The notes below the pieces were generated by a model. It saw nothing but the letters and a program-made list of their open reading frames with translations, ran no database searches and was not told where the DNA came from. Source: Petrosia ficiformis (lineage: Eukaryota > Porifera > Demospongiae > Haplosclerida > Petrosiidae). Taken from it: 64,000 nt of DNA. Below, one piece after another: positions 1 through 12,319 of this stretch. The DNA lies in assembly GCA_947044365.1 (NCBI GenBank), contig OX345636.1, positions 42,105,537-42,169,536 of the forward strand, in the 5' to 3' direction. Position numbers and translations under genes: made by a program. Position 1 is the first letter of the stretch; each line of letters begins with the position of its first letter.

Positions 1-38
1 CTATACTTATATTCTGTGGGACTGCATGCCTAACTCAC

Positions 39-358
39 TATTTGGTAAGTGTCATCATCAACAGGTGTCCACAATGCAATCTTAGCGTAATACCAACGCT
101 CTTCATCTAGCTCATAATGATCCAAGTCATAACCGGTTACCCTACCAGAACAACTACTTGGTTTCTTCAGATTAAGATACCACCATCCACCAGGACTGTC
201 AACTTCGTCATATTCATCATACACAGACCCAACAGTACAAGTATTACCTGTAATAATTCACATAATATGATCAATTTATTACTATGTATAATCAACAAAC
301 CTTCACTGCAAGGTAAGATTAGGAGTAGTAACAGAGCGACGAGAGAGTAGCAAACCAT
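39..358 (-). CDS. Receptor tyrosine kinase paralogue, 5' end only (exons 1-2)
   Basis: Two exons on the minus strand, 358-301 and 247-39. The rest lies beyond the left edge. Exon 1 encodes a signal peptide (start MVCYSLVALLLLL). It ends with G|GT at the same codon phase as exon 1 of the complete RTK at 3325-8841. Exon 2 starts after TTACAG and ends before GTGAGT. It shares [13 protein letters not shown] and the tail motif (W-PVD-D-YQ) with exon 2 of the complete copy (8401-8615). The two exons together are in frame (89 codons). This is therefore the next downstream member of a head-to-tail RTK array. The kinase part is inferred only from homology, since it is not in the window. The start codon was chosen by alignment to the paralogue; an in-frame ATG lies 24 bp further upstream. 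Confidence 0.8.
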
Positions 359-391
359 TTTTTTGCAGTGGCTTATGTCCAAATTAAATTA

Positions 392-1380
392 TCAGAGAGT
401 ACGATATATAGTACTCTCTATGTACTATAGGATGGCACGGAAGTGACGGAAAACATTTCAATTGCAAGTGATGAGCTGAAATCTCTGGTAATATATACAG
501 ATAAGTTTTAATACACACATAACTATTCATATCTAGTGTTTTTATCACCACCAACACCTTCTAGATGGCCAAAAATTGTCTATAAAGGTAGAGAACCAGC
601 GAGTGGCAAAACTTGTATTATTATTATTCATAATAATTTTCAAACAAATCATTTTTTTGATTGATTCTAGCACAATTCCAATCGCATTCGTAGTAAAATT
701 CTGGACTTAAAGTAGCAAGATGATATCTTCAGATATTATGAAAGAAGACAGTCTCAACGACTACAAAGTCAAATTGGACGCCATATTCAATTTTCAATCA
801 AACCGTGTGGTATTTAATTGCATTTCTATACTCGAACATGGAAGTGCTGGAAAATTTGTGAGGAAATACAATAATGAATATAAAACTTATTAATACAAGA
901 ATAATAAAAAAAGAAGATGTAGGGATGTCAAAATCCAAAAAGCATGCGGACAAGGTTAGGTGGGACCCAAAATTAAACAAAACCACTTCATATAACGCTA
1001 CGTGACATAAGTATAGCTCTTTGTATTTTGCTTTATAAGTACTTATGTAGGGTTATATGGAAGTGGTTTGTTTAACCTAACCTTGTTCATGTGCTTTTTG
1101 GGTTTTGCATTCATACATCTTTCATTTTTATTGGAAATGTTTTTTTATTAATGATGAAGATTTTGCCAGTTTTGCCACTCGCCGGTTACCTTATCGACAA
1201 TGTTTGGCCATCTAGAAGGTGTTGGTAGTCATAAAAACACTAGATATGAATAGGTATGTGTGTATTAAAACTTATCTTTATATATTACCAGAGATTTCAG
1301 CTCATCACTTGCAATTTAAATGTATAGGCGGTTTTTTTTCCGTGCCATCCCTACATAGACAGTACTTCCGTACTCTCTGA
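392..1380. mobile_element. Foldback MITE with long inverted repeats and TTA target duplication
   Basis: The ends are TCAGAGAGTAC (392-402) and GTACTCTCTGA (1370-1380), flanked by TTA at 389-391 and 1381-1383. The arms pair over about 230 bp (roughly 392-625 with 1155-1380). For example, the segment around 450-560 is the reverse complement of that around 1205-1315. An inner, separate inverted repeat lies at about 840-985 and 1045-1145. No transposase is present. A 3-bp TTA duplication is typical of PIF/Harbinger elements, so this family is the likely mobiliser (inference). It lies 33 bp upstream of the start codon of the flanking RTK copy. Confidence 0.75.
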
Positions 1381-1668
1381 TTAAAGCCATTGTATAATAA
1401 TATCATATACTCTGATAAGCATTGCACACAGTGACTGACACTACTTCTTGTAGGACTGCTGACAGTGAAATAGAGAAGAGACATTATCTGTAAGTGACAA
1501 TCCATAAATAATTGATATATACAAAAGACTGACCTTCATTGATGAATTTATGATTGAATGATTGCATATGATATATAACTTACACCAGTATTTTTGCAAT
1601 CTACAAATAATATTCAGACCATTCAGAAAAAAAACAATGGAAAGAAGAATAATAAAAAAAAAACATTT

Positions 1669-1822
1669 CCAATAAAATTAGAGAAGATGTAGGGATGTCA
1701 AAACCCAAAAAGCATGCGAACAAGGTTAGGTGGGACCCAAAATTAAACAAACCACTTCCATATAACCACTTATAAAGCAAATACAAAGAGCTGTACTTAT
1801 TTAGCGTTATATGGAAGTAACA
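1669..1822. mobile_element. Second copy of the inner inverted-repeat module
   Basis: About 150 bp nearly identical to 835-985. It carries the shared block GATGTAGGGATGTCAAAA, AAGCATGCG and GGTTAGGTGGGACCC, and ends in a short inverted repeat (CCACTTCCATATAAC / GTTATATGGAAGT). The inner module of the 392-1380 foldback is thus itself dispersed, and was probably a separate MITE that inserted into the larger one. Confidence 0.55.
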
Positions 1823-2342
1823 TGTATTTATTACCCTTATAACAATAAACTATTATAGTACATAAAACATTTTGAGTCATTATGATCTTATATACTGTCA
1901 TGGCTGAGATATCTACAGGCAGACACAACGTTGATTTCATTAAACAAAGTGTTATTTATGATACACAGACATGAGAGAATCAGATACGCCGGCATGTTCC
2001 TAACTCTCTCATGCTTGCATATCATATCTACAGTTGATAATTTTGTAACTAGTTAGTTATTGGTTCATGAGAATATGTGTGTGCGTGTGTGTGTGAGTGT
2101 GATTGTGTGCATGCATGTATGAGTCCATGAGTGTGCATGAGTGTGCATGCACATGCATATGTGAGAAAGAAAGGTGTTAGAAAGATTTTTTTTAAATTAT
2201 GTTTAATTGAAAACAAAATACGTACTAAAAAGTCATACGTACTAAAAAGTCTTTCCTATGTGAACCAGCATATCTTAAACTGAGTGCAAGACAACAACCT
2301 GCTGTAATGTACAATAGACATTGACTGTGTGGATATGAATAA

Positions 2343-2417
2343 CAGAGGGAGGGAGAGAGGCAGGAAGGGAGGGAGAGAGGGAGGGAGGAAGAGAGAGAGA
2401 GAAAGAGAGAGAAAGAT
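2343..2417. repeat. GA-rich purine tract
   Basis: Some 75 bp of almost pure A/G on the plus strand, mainly GGGA and GAGA units. It lies between two RTK copies, in the intergenic stretch 1823-3324. Apart from this tract, a GT-rich stretch (2075-2165) and a TA run I see nothing gene-like there. Confidence 0.8.
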
Positions 2418-2888
2418 ATATATGTGAGTTGTTATTGTATAACGTAGACGCTGACCTCATATTATTGAAATCAATTTCCTCATTTTCATTGCCTTTTTGT
2501 TGTCCTTCATGAAAAGCAAATTGCCTCACAACCTAAAGAATTTATAGGTATTATATTGGTGAAGAATCAGTAAATTAAAACTATTCTATCACATAACATC
2601 TGGTATGCATGTATCAATCCAGTCCTGAGATGGTTGTACACTGTCCCACATTACGAGACCACTACTGAGAACCTATATTATCACAATAGGAATATACATT
2701 AGTCAGACAGTACCTTGCATAAGATGAAGTTATAAAGTAGTTGCTTTCTTATTATTTAAGATACGTGCATAATAGTTGCTTATGGGTAAATAAATGGTTG
2801 TATAATAATTATGCATGTGCGTGTTTGTGTGGATGTGTGCATATTATGTGTGTGTGTATTTGTGTGTGTTTGTGTGTACACACATACA

Positions 2889-2940
2889 TATATATACATA
2901 TATATATAATATATATATATATATATAATATATATATATA
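2889..2940. repeat. TA dinucleotide microsatellite
   Basis: Runs of TATATA interrupted by AATA, directly after a GT-rich stretch. Simple low-complexity sequence between RTK copies. Confidence 0.85.
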
Positions 2941-3324
2941 GAGATTTATATATGCACTTATGTACTTATGAGTGTATGTGTATATATGTATACATACATA
3001 TGTACGTAATACTACGTATGTACATGTAATCTCACCCTTAGCATTAAGAAATCAGGTCTAATTGATAAGGAGTGGTTGGTGGTGCTAAATGTTTCAGACA
3101 TTGTATGAATGTTCTTTCTCAACTAGGTACATATTTTTTTGACAGTCAAAACTTAGTTATTCAGAACTTTTCCAATACGTGTGATGTATATCGCTGCCAG
3201 CAGTGGTATATAAATCACATAAGAAAAATTATATACATTGATATATGTGCAATTTGTACATTCAGTTAGGCTGAAATAAATTATGTCCAACCAATATATA
3301 AAAAGTACACAAATATAGAGGAAT

Positions 3325-3938
3325 TCAGCTTGTTATATAAGTGTTCTGCAACATTTTGTACATCTTTTCTCCAGCATTTAAGTTACTTCCTAATATTCCA
3401 GCTTGAGGATGTGTAGACAGATCTTCTTCTGGTATATAAAGAATAGTCTGATCTTGTTGTAATAATGCTAGCATGATATCATTGAAGTTGGGACGTTTTT
3501 TAGGATCTGGGTGCCTGAAAATTATCATAATTCACTTTATTGAAGTTTAATTGACACTTATTTACTAACCAGCATTTAATCATGAGTTCATAAAATAGCT
3601 TAGGACACCCAGGAGAGGGAGGGAGACGATATCCTGCATTAATCTTCTCAAATGCCTAGATCATATTTTTGCATTACTGGAATATACAAGCATTGGGATG
3701 AATGTGTGTACCTCAAAATTAGTCATTTCCATAAATGGTTTACATCCCATGCTCCATACTTCATACATAAGACAACCAAAACTCCATACATCACTGGCTG
3801 TAGAGTACTTTCTGTAATGGAGAGCTTCAGGTGCAGTCCATTTGATGGGTATTTTGGCTCCTTCTTTAGCAAGGTAATAATTCTCTTCTTCCAAATCACG
3901 AGACATGCCAAAATCTGCCACCTATAAAATAGAGAATG

Positions 3939-3992
<54 letters not shown>

Positions 3993-5789
3993 TTTTTTAT
4001 TATTCACTTTGCATATATTGTCAGCAGATACTAGTATGTTTCTAGCAGCCAGATCACGATGAACAAATCCTTTCCCAGATAAGTATGTCATACCGAGACA
4101 AATTTGACGGCAGAAATTCAGTAGTATGAAAGGTGTATCAGAACTTATCAATTCACCAGGGCTAGAAAATATGTCAGATAAGAAGTGATAATAAAAGTGT
4201 ATTTGTTACAAACTGTATAGTAACACATACTCAGGTCTCATCTTGTTTAGCAATTTCTGTAAATCTCCCTTTGACATCAGTTCAGTAACAATCATGCACT
4301 AAATTTTAAATGGATGCGTAATAAAATTGATAAGTATGAATACAACTTACTGTATTGTTTTCAGCAACTACTCCTATAATTTTCAGAACATTTGTGTGAT
4401 GAAACTGGGCCATTAGTGCTGCTTCTTGCAAAAACTTAATTTTCTCTTGTTGCTTTGCTTCTTTCTGAAGTGTCTTCACAGCAATTTCAAAGGCATCATC
4501 CTCATCATTTTTGTCACCTTGTTCCATTTTTGCTTTGTAGACATTTCCAAAGTATCCAGATCCTATGCTTTCTCCAAGACTAATTAAACAGTATGTACTA
4601 ATAGTATTTATATTCAATTGACTTACTGAATCTTTGCTTCTGGGAGTTTTGATATATTACACCTCATTAACTGAGCATACAATAGATCTTCATCTGTAGC
4701 TGGTAGTACATAAATCGATTGAGACCTACTAGGTTTATTGACTTCCAACTACGAAAATAATAATATACAACTATAATGAAATATTCTCTAAAATCTTTAT
4801 ATATCATTTACATTTGCAATGTATAATTCATTATTGAAACCACCAAGTTCATCAAATTCTGAATTTTTTTCAAACCCTTCTGAGACTATTGGAAGCTGAA
4901 AGCAGTTAATCATTAACAGATTACTTTTAAAATATTTCAGACAACTCACATTTACCTTACTGATATCACCAGGTTCTGAGTGTTTTTCAATCTCATCTGA
5001 AGTGATTGGAGGCTGCAAATAGTTTATAACACATGATATATAATTCGTTGTTTTGGATGACTTACATTGGATAGATATATGTCATTATTGATACCACCAA
5101 GTTCATCAATTTCAGAATATTCTTCAATTTCTTCTGGGGTGATTGAAGGCTGAAAACAGTTAACTATTAATAACAATTTTCCTTTAACATAGTCATTGTT
5201 TGGACAACTTACATTTGTCAGATATATGTCATTATTGATACCACCAAGTTCATCGATTTCTAGTGAAGTGATTGGAGGCTGAAATATTCATTAATGGTAA
5301 CAGCTTGACCTTTTAAAAATGTGGAAACAACTTACATTTGTTTCATTATTCATGCCATCATGATTATCAGTTTCAGAAAAGTTTTCTATATCTTCTATAG
5401 TGATTGGAGGCTATGGTGTGCATAAGGTGAATATAATATTGTTTTAATGATATTATAGTACTCACTGGTAGCTCTGCAGTACAATCTTCATTGTTATAAT
5501 CAAATACTGTTTCGTGTATACTGCTGTCATTCGTATTGATATTACCTGTCTGCTCTCCAGTTATTCTTTTAATTGTCTGTAGTGGTATTTCATACAATGA
5601 AGCATCTTTGATTGATAGTGGTTGTTTATTAAGCATCTCTAGTGGAATTTGATTTGGTATTACTTGACCATTTGTGGTTGAAGGTACAGCATCATATAAC
5701 TCTGGTACATGCACTAGAAATGTAGATATATTTAGTTACGGTTTCAAGCCAATATAGTGAAGGTATACACACATATATGTTTGCATTTA

Positions 5790-5820
<31 letters not shown>

Positions 5821-8800
5821 GCATGCATGTATGTATGGATGTATGCTTGTATGTGTGTAACTGTGTATGTACATATGTATGTATGTATTTATGCATTTAT
5901 ATATGTATATGTATATGTATGTAATATGTATGTATGTATGTATGCATGCATGTATATATGTCATTATGTGAGTACATCCAAGTGTGTATATATGTATGTG
6001 TGTATGTGTGTATGTATGTATGTATGTATGTATGTATGTATGTATGTATGTATGTATGTATGTATGTATGTATGTGTGCTTGTGTGTATGTAAACACTGT
6101 GTGCAACAATTATGCATAGCATGTAAGTTTTATATACATACTCATTGGGTTGTCAATCCCGTGAGATGATTTCAAATTGTATTTACTCTTTTTTGTTCTT
6201 TTCTTCATGTAGAAAATAACTAAAAACACTATCAATCCCAATAATATTATAGAAAACAATGAAGCACCGATGATAACACCAATTTGAAGTGAAAATGGTT
6301 TTGAGTCATTGCCAGTAGGTGTTGCATCACTTGTTGAATTGGCTATGAATAGATTTAAAATATTCATAATTTCAATAAGGCAATATTCTTTCATGAATAT
6401 CAAGTGTATATCCATATGTGTTAAATTGAAATTTATAAACATCATATGACCTATGTATTCTTGTCCTCTACTCATGATGAATATTCAAAAAATACTTAGA
6501 ATTGAAACTTTACCTATACATTGTGGTAGACTTCCATTCCAATTACCATCTGATCCACACGAAATTGCCATGTCTCCTGAAAGTAAATAGTCGGGATTAC
6601 AAGTGTAAGTAAAAATTATTCCTTCTGTTATATAAGAGACAGATGGTTTTCTTTCTCCGTTGATTGGTATACCTGGATCACTACAGATCTTAAGACAGAT
6701 TGGAGGCTCATGTGACCATTGTTTGTCAGGTTTACAAGTAGATGATGAACTACCATCTAAGTGAAAGGCCTCGTCACACATGTATGTAATTGTAGATTGA
6801 TATGTGAATATATCACCAATTATAGATCCATTTGTAGGTATACCTGGTGATCCACAGCTAACAGGTAAACATTGTGGAATTGCATCATTCCAGAATCCAT
6901 TAGCTTGGCATGAAATAGTAGCAGAGCCTTCCAGTTCATAACCAGTATTACAATTAAATGTTACTTCAGAGTTATAAGTATATACATCACCAAATGCATC
7001 TGCATTATTTGGAGTCCCAGGATCACCACATTTAACAGGATCACATGTAGGGATTGATGTGTTCCATAAGTTATCTTCTTTGCAGATGATAGTTGTATCT
7101 CCAATTAATTCATAACCAGAATCACATGAGTATGATACAATTGATTCGTATGTGAAATTGTCTCCAGTACGTTCACCATTCTTTGGAATACCCGGATCTC
7201 CACAATCTACAAGTTGACAAGTAGGAATTGGTGGATTCCACAATGCATATGCTCCACAGGTAATAGTTGTATTTCCAATTAGTTCATAGCCAGAATCACA
7301 TGAGTATGTTACATTGGATTGATATGTGAAATTTTCCCCAGAACGTTCGCCGTTTTCAAAAATACCTGGATCACCACAATTTACAAGTTGACAGGTAGGG
7401 ATTGGTGTATTCCACAATGCATCCTCTTTACATTTGATAATTGCATCTCCAATTAATTCATAACCAGAATCACATGAGTATGATACAATTGATTCGTATG
7501 TGAAATTGTCTCCAGTACGTTCACCATTATCTGGAATACCTGGATCTCCACAAATCAAAATGTAACATTCTGGTGTAGATCCATTCCATGATCCATTGCC
7601 CAGACAAGTAAGGTACTCGTTACCAATTAGTTCATATCCAGTTTCACATTCATATTGTGCTATTGCTCCATACTGTGTATCATTATAATTTATAATTCCA
7701 TTATCAGGAGTAGTCAGGTGACCACAATCAACAATTTCTGTAGGAGGAAATTCAAGTTATAAAACTATAATGTGATAGATACTGATTATTCAATCAAAGC
7801 ATAAAATGTAAGTGAAAAATTGTGTTGATATTCGAAATGGTCACTAATGTACAGCTAACTTGAGCTTCAGGATTGACTGCCTCTATGATATACTGGATAA
7901 TTTAATATATGTTAAAAACATTGTGTATGTTAATAAAATGAAATATGTAGCTACTAAAAGAAATTGATTTTACAATGTACAGTAACTATAAACTTACCAA
8001 TTTTAGCTTCAAAATGCAATAGACTATCTTCTTCAATCGATTCACCTTGACAATCAACAGTATCAGCTATAGATGGTTCCTTTAAACCTGAACCAGTTTT
8101 ACACACTCCTTTATCTTGCAAGGGATCAGTATGCTCTCCAATTACTGGTAAAGGGTTTTTACTGTGTAAATATGCTCCTACTACACTCCCTTTAACAATA
8201 AATATAGGATCACTATCTGATAACGTCCATGAATAAGAACTGCCATCAACTATAAATAAGTATATATACATTGTTACTTCACTAATGTAACATGCATTTC
8301 TAACGTACATTGTTGTGAAAGTGTATCAAAACTTTCAGGAATCTGTGTATTACCAGTTTGCATTATTCTATGGGAAATAAATGCATTTTGTATAACTCAC
8401 CACTTGATAGATATCATTATCAACAGGTGCCCACATGGCAACATTTGCTTTGTATGTTTTGTCACTAATACTGTAATAAGATAAATTATAACGGATTAAA
8501 ATCCCAGAACAAGTACTTGGTTTTTTCAAATTAAGATACCACCAATTTTTGAAACTGCCATCAACTTCATCATCCATATGCTCCTCATACACTGATCCAA
8601 CAGTACAATTATTACCTGTATTACAATTACATATAAATATAAATATATATATATAATAATGTATATAATAGTTATACATATTTATAATTATAATATAATT
8701 ATATGTGTGTATATGTATATATTAGTTTTATATTATAAGAATAATCTTCACACACACACACACACACATAATGAAAATATAACCTTCACTGAAAGTTGTG

Positions 8801-8841
8801 ACTAGGAATAACGACAGAATAAAGAGAGAGTAGCAAACCAT
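3325..8841 (-). CDS. Sushi-domain receptor tyrosine kinase, complete (19 exons)
   Basis: Minus strand. Exons: 8841-8784, 8615-8401, 8342-8309, 8249-7998, 7737-6514, 6342-6142, 5713-5466, 5410-5336, 5278-5213, 5149-5066, 5012-4950, 4895-4812, 4748-4627, 4579-4351, 4298-4231, 4161-4008, 3921-3712, 3655-3570, 3514-3325. They sum to 3663 nt (1220 residues) and keep frame. The 34-nt exon 8342-8309 is inferred because only it restores phase. Domains: signal peptide 1-19; unrecognised region to about 186; seven sushi modules 187-594 in one exon (CGDPGIP-NGER pattern, four Cys each); membrane segment about 615-637 followed by KKRTKK; juxtamembrane tyrosine repeats about 745-868; kinase about 910-1180. 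Kinase marks: glycine loop [12 protein letters not shown]-type lysine in [17 protein letters not shown], and the tyrosine-kinase signature [10 protein letters not shown]. All catalytic residues are present, so it should be active. The ligand is unknown. It is part of a tandem RTK family. Confidence 0.88.
3939..3991. repeat. AAT trinucleotide microsatellite inside an RTK intron
   Basis: About 18 consecutive AAT units in the 86-bp intron between the HRD exon and the DFG exon. The repeat fills most of that intron, close to the DFG-exon acceptor (3923-3922). Confidence 0.95.
5766..6090. repeat. TATG/GTAT microsatellite in an RTK intron
   Basis: Long, imperfect GTAT array filling the intron between the transmembrane exon (6342-6142) and the first cytoplasmic exon (5713-5466). 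The purest part is about 6010-6075. Reading frames seen here on both strands (runs of Tyr-Val-Cys or His-Thr-Tyr-Ile) are artefacts of the repeat. Confidence 0.95.
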
Positions 8842-8890
8842 CTTGCAGAAGCAGCCACACCCGTATAAGAAGGCGTGGCTACTTCAGCAA
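8842..8890 (-). promoter_or_regulatory. Putative proximal promoter of the complete RTK gene
   Basis: Just upstream of the ATG (minus strand) lie GGGTGTGGC and AGCCACGCC, two inverted CACCC/GC-box-like motifs about 10 bp apart, with CTTATAC between them. CACCC-type boxes are known KLF/Sp binding motifs. Their use here is inferred. The sibling copy at 1-358 lacks this sequence and has a MITE nearby instead. Confidence 0.4.
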
Positions 8891-9117
8891 CGACTATTTG
8901 CATTGGGTTCCTTGGGAATTCAGCCTACATTGGTCCTTGTTTCATATCAAGCTGCTCCGTATTTTTTTGACAGTCATAACTTAGTTATTCAGAACTTTTC
9001 CAATACGTGTGATGTATATCCCAGCAGCGGTATATAGATTCTAAATCACATAAGAAAAATTATACATGTGCAATTAGTTAGGCTGAAATAAATTATGTCC
9101 AACCAATATAGAGGGAT

Positions 9118-9364
9118 TCAGCTTGTTATATAAGTGTTCTGCAACATTTTGTACATGTTTTCTCCAGCATTTAAGTTACTTCCTAATATTCCAGCTTGAT
9201 GATGTGTAGACAGATCTTCTTCTGGTATATTAAGAATAGTCTGATCTTGTTGTAATAACACTAGCATGATATCATTGAAGTTGGGACGTTTTTTAGGATC
9301 TGGGTGCCTGAAAATTATCATAATTCATAAATTTTCATTGAGAGTTCATTATTAACCAGCATTT
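9118..9364 (-). pseudogene. Orphan last exon of a third RTK copy
   Basis: 9307-9118 is the same 190-nt terminal exon as 3514-3325. It has the same CAG acceptor, the opening [14 protein letters not shown], and the same stop position, with only a few residue changes. Homology continues downstream (about 8950-9117 matches about 3125-3324) and a little upstream, to the donor of the preceding exon (about 9355). It then ends. The other 18 exons are not found up to 13.9 kb. It is a truncated tandem duplicate, although its reading frame is still intact. Confidence 0.8.
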
Positions 9365-11480
9365 ATTTATAATACTACATCTCAGTTATATATCGAGCAA
9401 TTGACATCACTTTTTTGGTGTGGAGGGAGATACAGTTTGGAATACAAGTACATATACCCAACTATGAGTATACAATGTATATAAAATTATGAAGTGAGTC
9501 CACTAATACTAGGGTTGAGGATATAGGCAGAGTATCGGTATAGGCAACTGCATTGCCTATACAGCTTACACAATATTTTCAGACTTTGCAGGTTACATTA
9601 TTGTCCAACTGCATGCACAAGTACAATCTTAAGATATGTGCAACCAAGGCTGAATATACCTGCAACTACATGTACTTTGGGCTGAATGTATATATATAGC
9701 ACATGAACAATAGAATAATTAATACTGTACCTTGTGTGAACAGTTGTAAACTAGATAAATACAACTATACATTTCACACAGACAATATCGGATCGGATCT
9801 GCATATAGGTAATTTATATTTAGATTATGAAATATAGGCATGTAGGCAAATTGCTGTATAGGTGCAATACTAACTAAAATCTTTCTGAAATAACTTGACG
9901 GCCTTGATTCTCATGACTGAAGAAAGGAGGTGGATGAGGATATGATACATACATCTTGTATCGACCCAGTACATCACATGGATATTGAAAACAGTAAGTT
10001 CCATAATGTTATGCCGAGGAAAAGCTCAGGCAAGGCTTCATTAATGTTAACTTTTTTTGATTGCTATGAAGAGTAGACAATCAAACGATAAGCATAGTAA
10101 CCTGTTGTGTTTCAAAGTCTGCTATGTATATGATTAATAGATACTTTTTTCTCCATATATCTTGTTTTATTTGTTATGAAAAGTGCATTTATATTAGTGT
10201 TAGTTTAGGGACTTAAAAGGCTACATGACCAAGACTGACAAGTAGCTCTCTTCTGAAAGCAGTGAGGGTTTCCATTTGCCATCATACGATGAAATCTCTT
10301 AGCTTTTGAGGAGAAGGTAACTCAGAGTGTCACAGGGACTATTAGAAATTGATTCTGATAAACCAGATATATATACTCATGTCAATGTCATGTGCATTAT
10401 ACAAAATTCTATTATTATACTTTGTTCTTGCTTCAATATTGATTATCTTGCAATATAATGCACTGATATTGCATATATACACAAGTATGACTTGAACTAG
10501 GGAATGACAGTTAAAGAATTTGATTGCGTGACTGGTTTCTTCCCTTCATCATATGATGGAAATGATTGTGTATCAAACTGGAATAACTCATATCTGGCAC
10601 ATTAATATTAATTTTGGTACCAGCATCTACATAACACTTGAGATGGAAAGAAAGAAAGACACGTATGTTCTCCAAACCAGAAAGAAATTTCTTATACACA
10701 CTCCATCACAGATATTCATTGTCTACTATACATGCAGTGAGTGGTAGATATTTATAAAGACCACATTTTGGTCACATCCTTTCACAAGAACAAAAAATTA
10801 ATATCGTAAACTTAATCAAGTCAGAAATGGTAAAAGATGGCATTTGCTGATTTTAGCTAAAACAATTGGTCTGAATAATTATAAGTAAATAAATTTAATA
10901 ATTGGCTAATAATAATCACAATGAACAATTTTAGTTATAGCAAAATCTGTAATAATACTTAATTAACTCTTACATACACTAGGCCCTTCAACTATTAGTA
11001 CATGTAGTTTTATTTTACATCTTCTCAAAATAATAATGTTGATTAAAAAAATGATTCACTCTAATACTATATATAATGCATTATATAATTTATTATGTTT
11101 AATATTTATTATTTATTTATTTATTATCTATAACTAAAATAGTTTCATAATAATAAAATAAATTATACTTCATGACTCGTGTATTATTTTACTAACGACA
11201 GTATTACTGAGATTATATAATTATTATACTGCAACACACAATTAGTTATAGTACTGCTCACTGTGGATAGAGAGATAGACTCATTTAATAAAGGTTATCG
11301 TGGATCAGTCACATGAATTATAAATACATTTGCTTACAGCACTATTTTGTTGATTTTTGTACATGAAGCAAACTGTATCAACTATTTATACATGTAGATT
11401 AGACCTGGGTTCAATTGTAATTGTAATTGTAATTCAACTGATATTCTCTGAAATGAAAGTATAATTGTAATTGAATTTTT
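9365..11480. other. Intergenic DNA, no gene recognised
   Basis: AT-rich unique-looking sequence between the orphan RTK exon and a hAT MITE. Short open frames on both strands near 10511-10747 overlap each other and have no recognisable domain. I see no RNA gene, no coding exon and no clear repeat here. Confidence 0.5.
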
Positions 11481-11488
11481 GTACCAGG

Positions 11489-11864
11489 CAGGGTTCTCGT
11501 TAGGCTTTTTTTGAAGGGTACAGAACCCTTCTTAACATGAAAAGTACCCTTCTTGAAGGCTCAAAATATCCATTGTACCCTTCTTGAACTGTATATTAAC
11601 ATATTATATATACAATACACTAGACGCTCAACAGGATGTTTACTGCTAGCTGTTTGAAGCTGTAGTTGATAGCCATCATAGCCTAGAGTCTTCTGACTGA
11701 CATCTATCCTCGCTCTCTTTTTAGGAGGCATCTTGACACGCTGTAGATGAAACTCACATGGTCAAACTTAGTGGGCGTGTTCATGAATGATTAATAAGCC
11801 AAAAAAAATTTCCGCGCGCTTCGCGCGCATACCCTTCTTACATAAATTTCTGGTGAGAACCCTG
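11489..11864. mobile_element. hAT-type MITE with perfect 8-bp target duplication
   Basis: The element runs from CAGGGTTCTCGTTAGGC to GGTGAGAACCCTG and is flanked by GTACCAGG at 11481-11488 and 11865-11872. The 8-bp duplication and CAGGG...CCCTG ends are the hAT superfamily signature. It is 376 bp with no transposase, so it is non-autonomous. It contains a short palindrome (CGCGCGCTTCGCGCGC). The ends resemble those of the 33415-35305 element (CAGTGTTCTCCCC), which encodes a broken transposase and may belong to the family that moved it. Confidence 0.85.
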
Positions 11865-12246
11865 GTACCAGGTCTGAATTGTAGATAGCTAAATGTATGT
11901 GCCTTCCTGGAAAAAGAAGGCCAAATAACGAGTTAGTGTTTAGTAAAATTACCCCACACACTGCAAAGGGTTAAGAGATCACCATCTGTTGTTCAGTCAT
12001 CCTGTTGGTCTGTCTGTCATGCAAAAAAAAATTTAGAAAGCGACTGTGTAATAATTTAAACATACATCAGAAAGTATTTGTATATGAATGTATGCACACC
12101 TAATGCCAGTTCATAGTATCTGTAATTCCTGTGCTTTCCTTTATAGTTCAAATAGCCGTCAGTTAGTCACGCCCTTCATAATATTATGTAATAGTTATAA
12201 CACACTTTACTGTGATTACGTGTTTAAATGTAGCACGAGGACGTGT

Positions 12247-12319
12247 CAATAAAGGTTGAGTTTACATAATGCATGAGCCGAAGGTGAGTGCGTTATGTAA
12301 ACGAGACCTTTATTGACCA
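12247..12319. repeat. Imperfect hairpin (inverted repeat)
   Basis: CAATAAAGGTTGAGTTTACATAA pairs with TTATGTAAACGAGACCTTTATTG (bases given here only as the arm ends), with a 20-odd-base loop. A second small inverted repeat, AATCATGTGAC / GTCACATGATT, spans 12462-12511. Probably remnants of small non-autonomous DNA elements. Confidence 0.5.
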
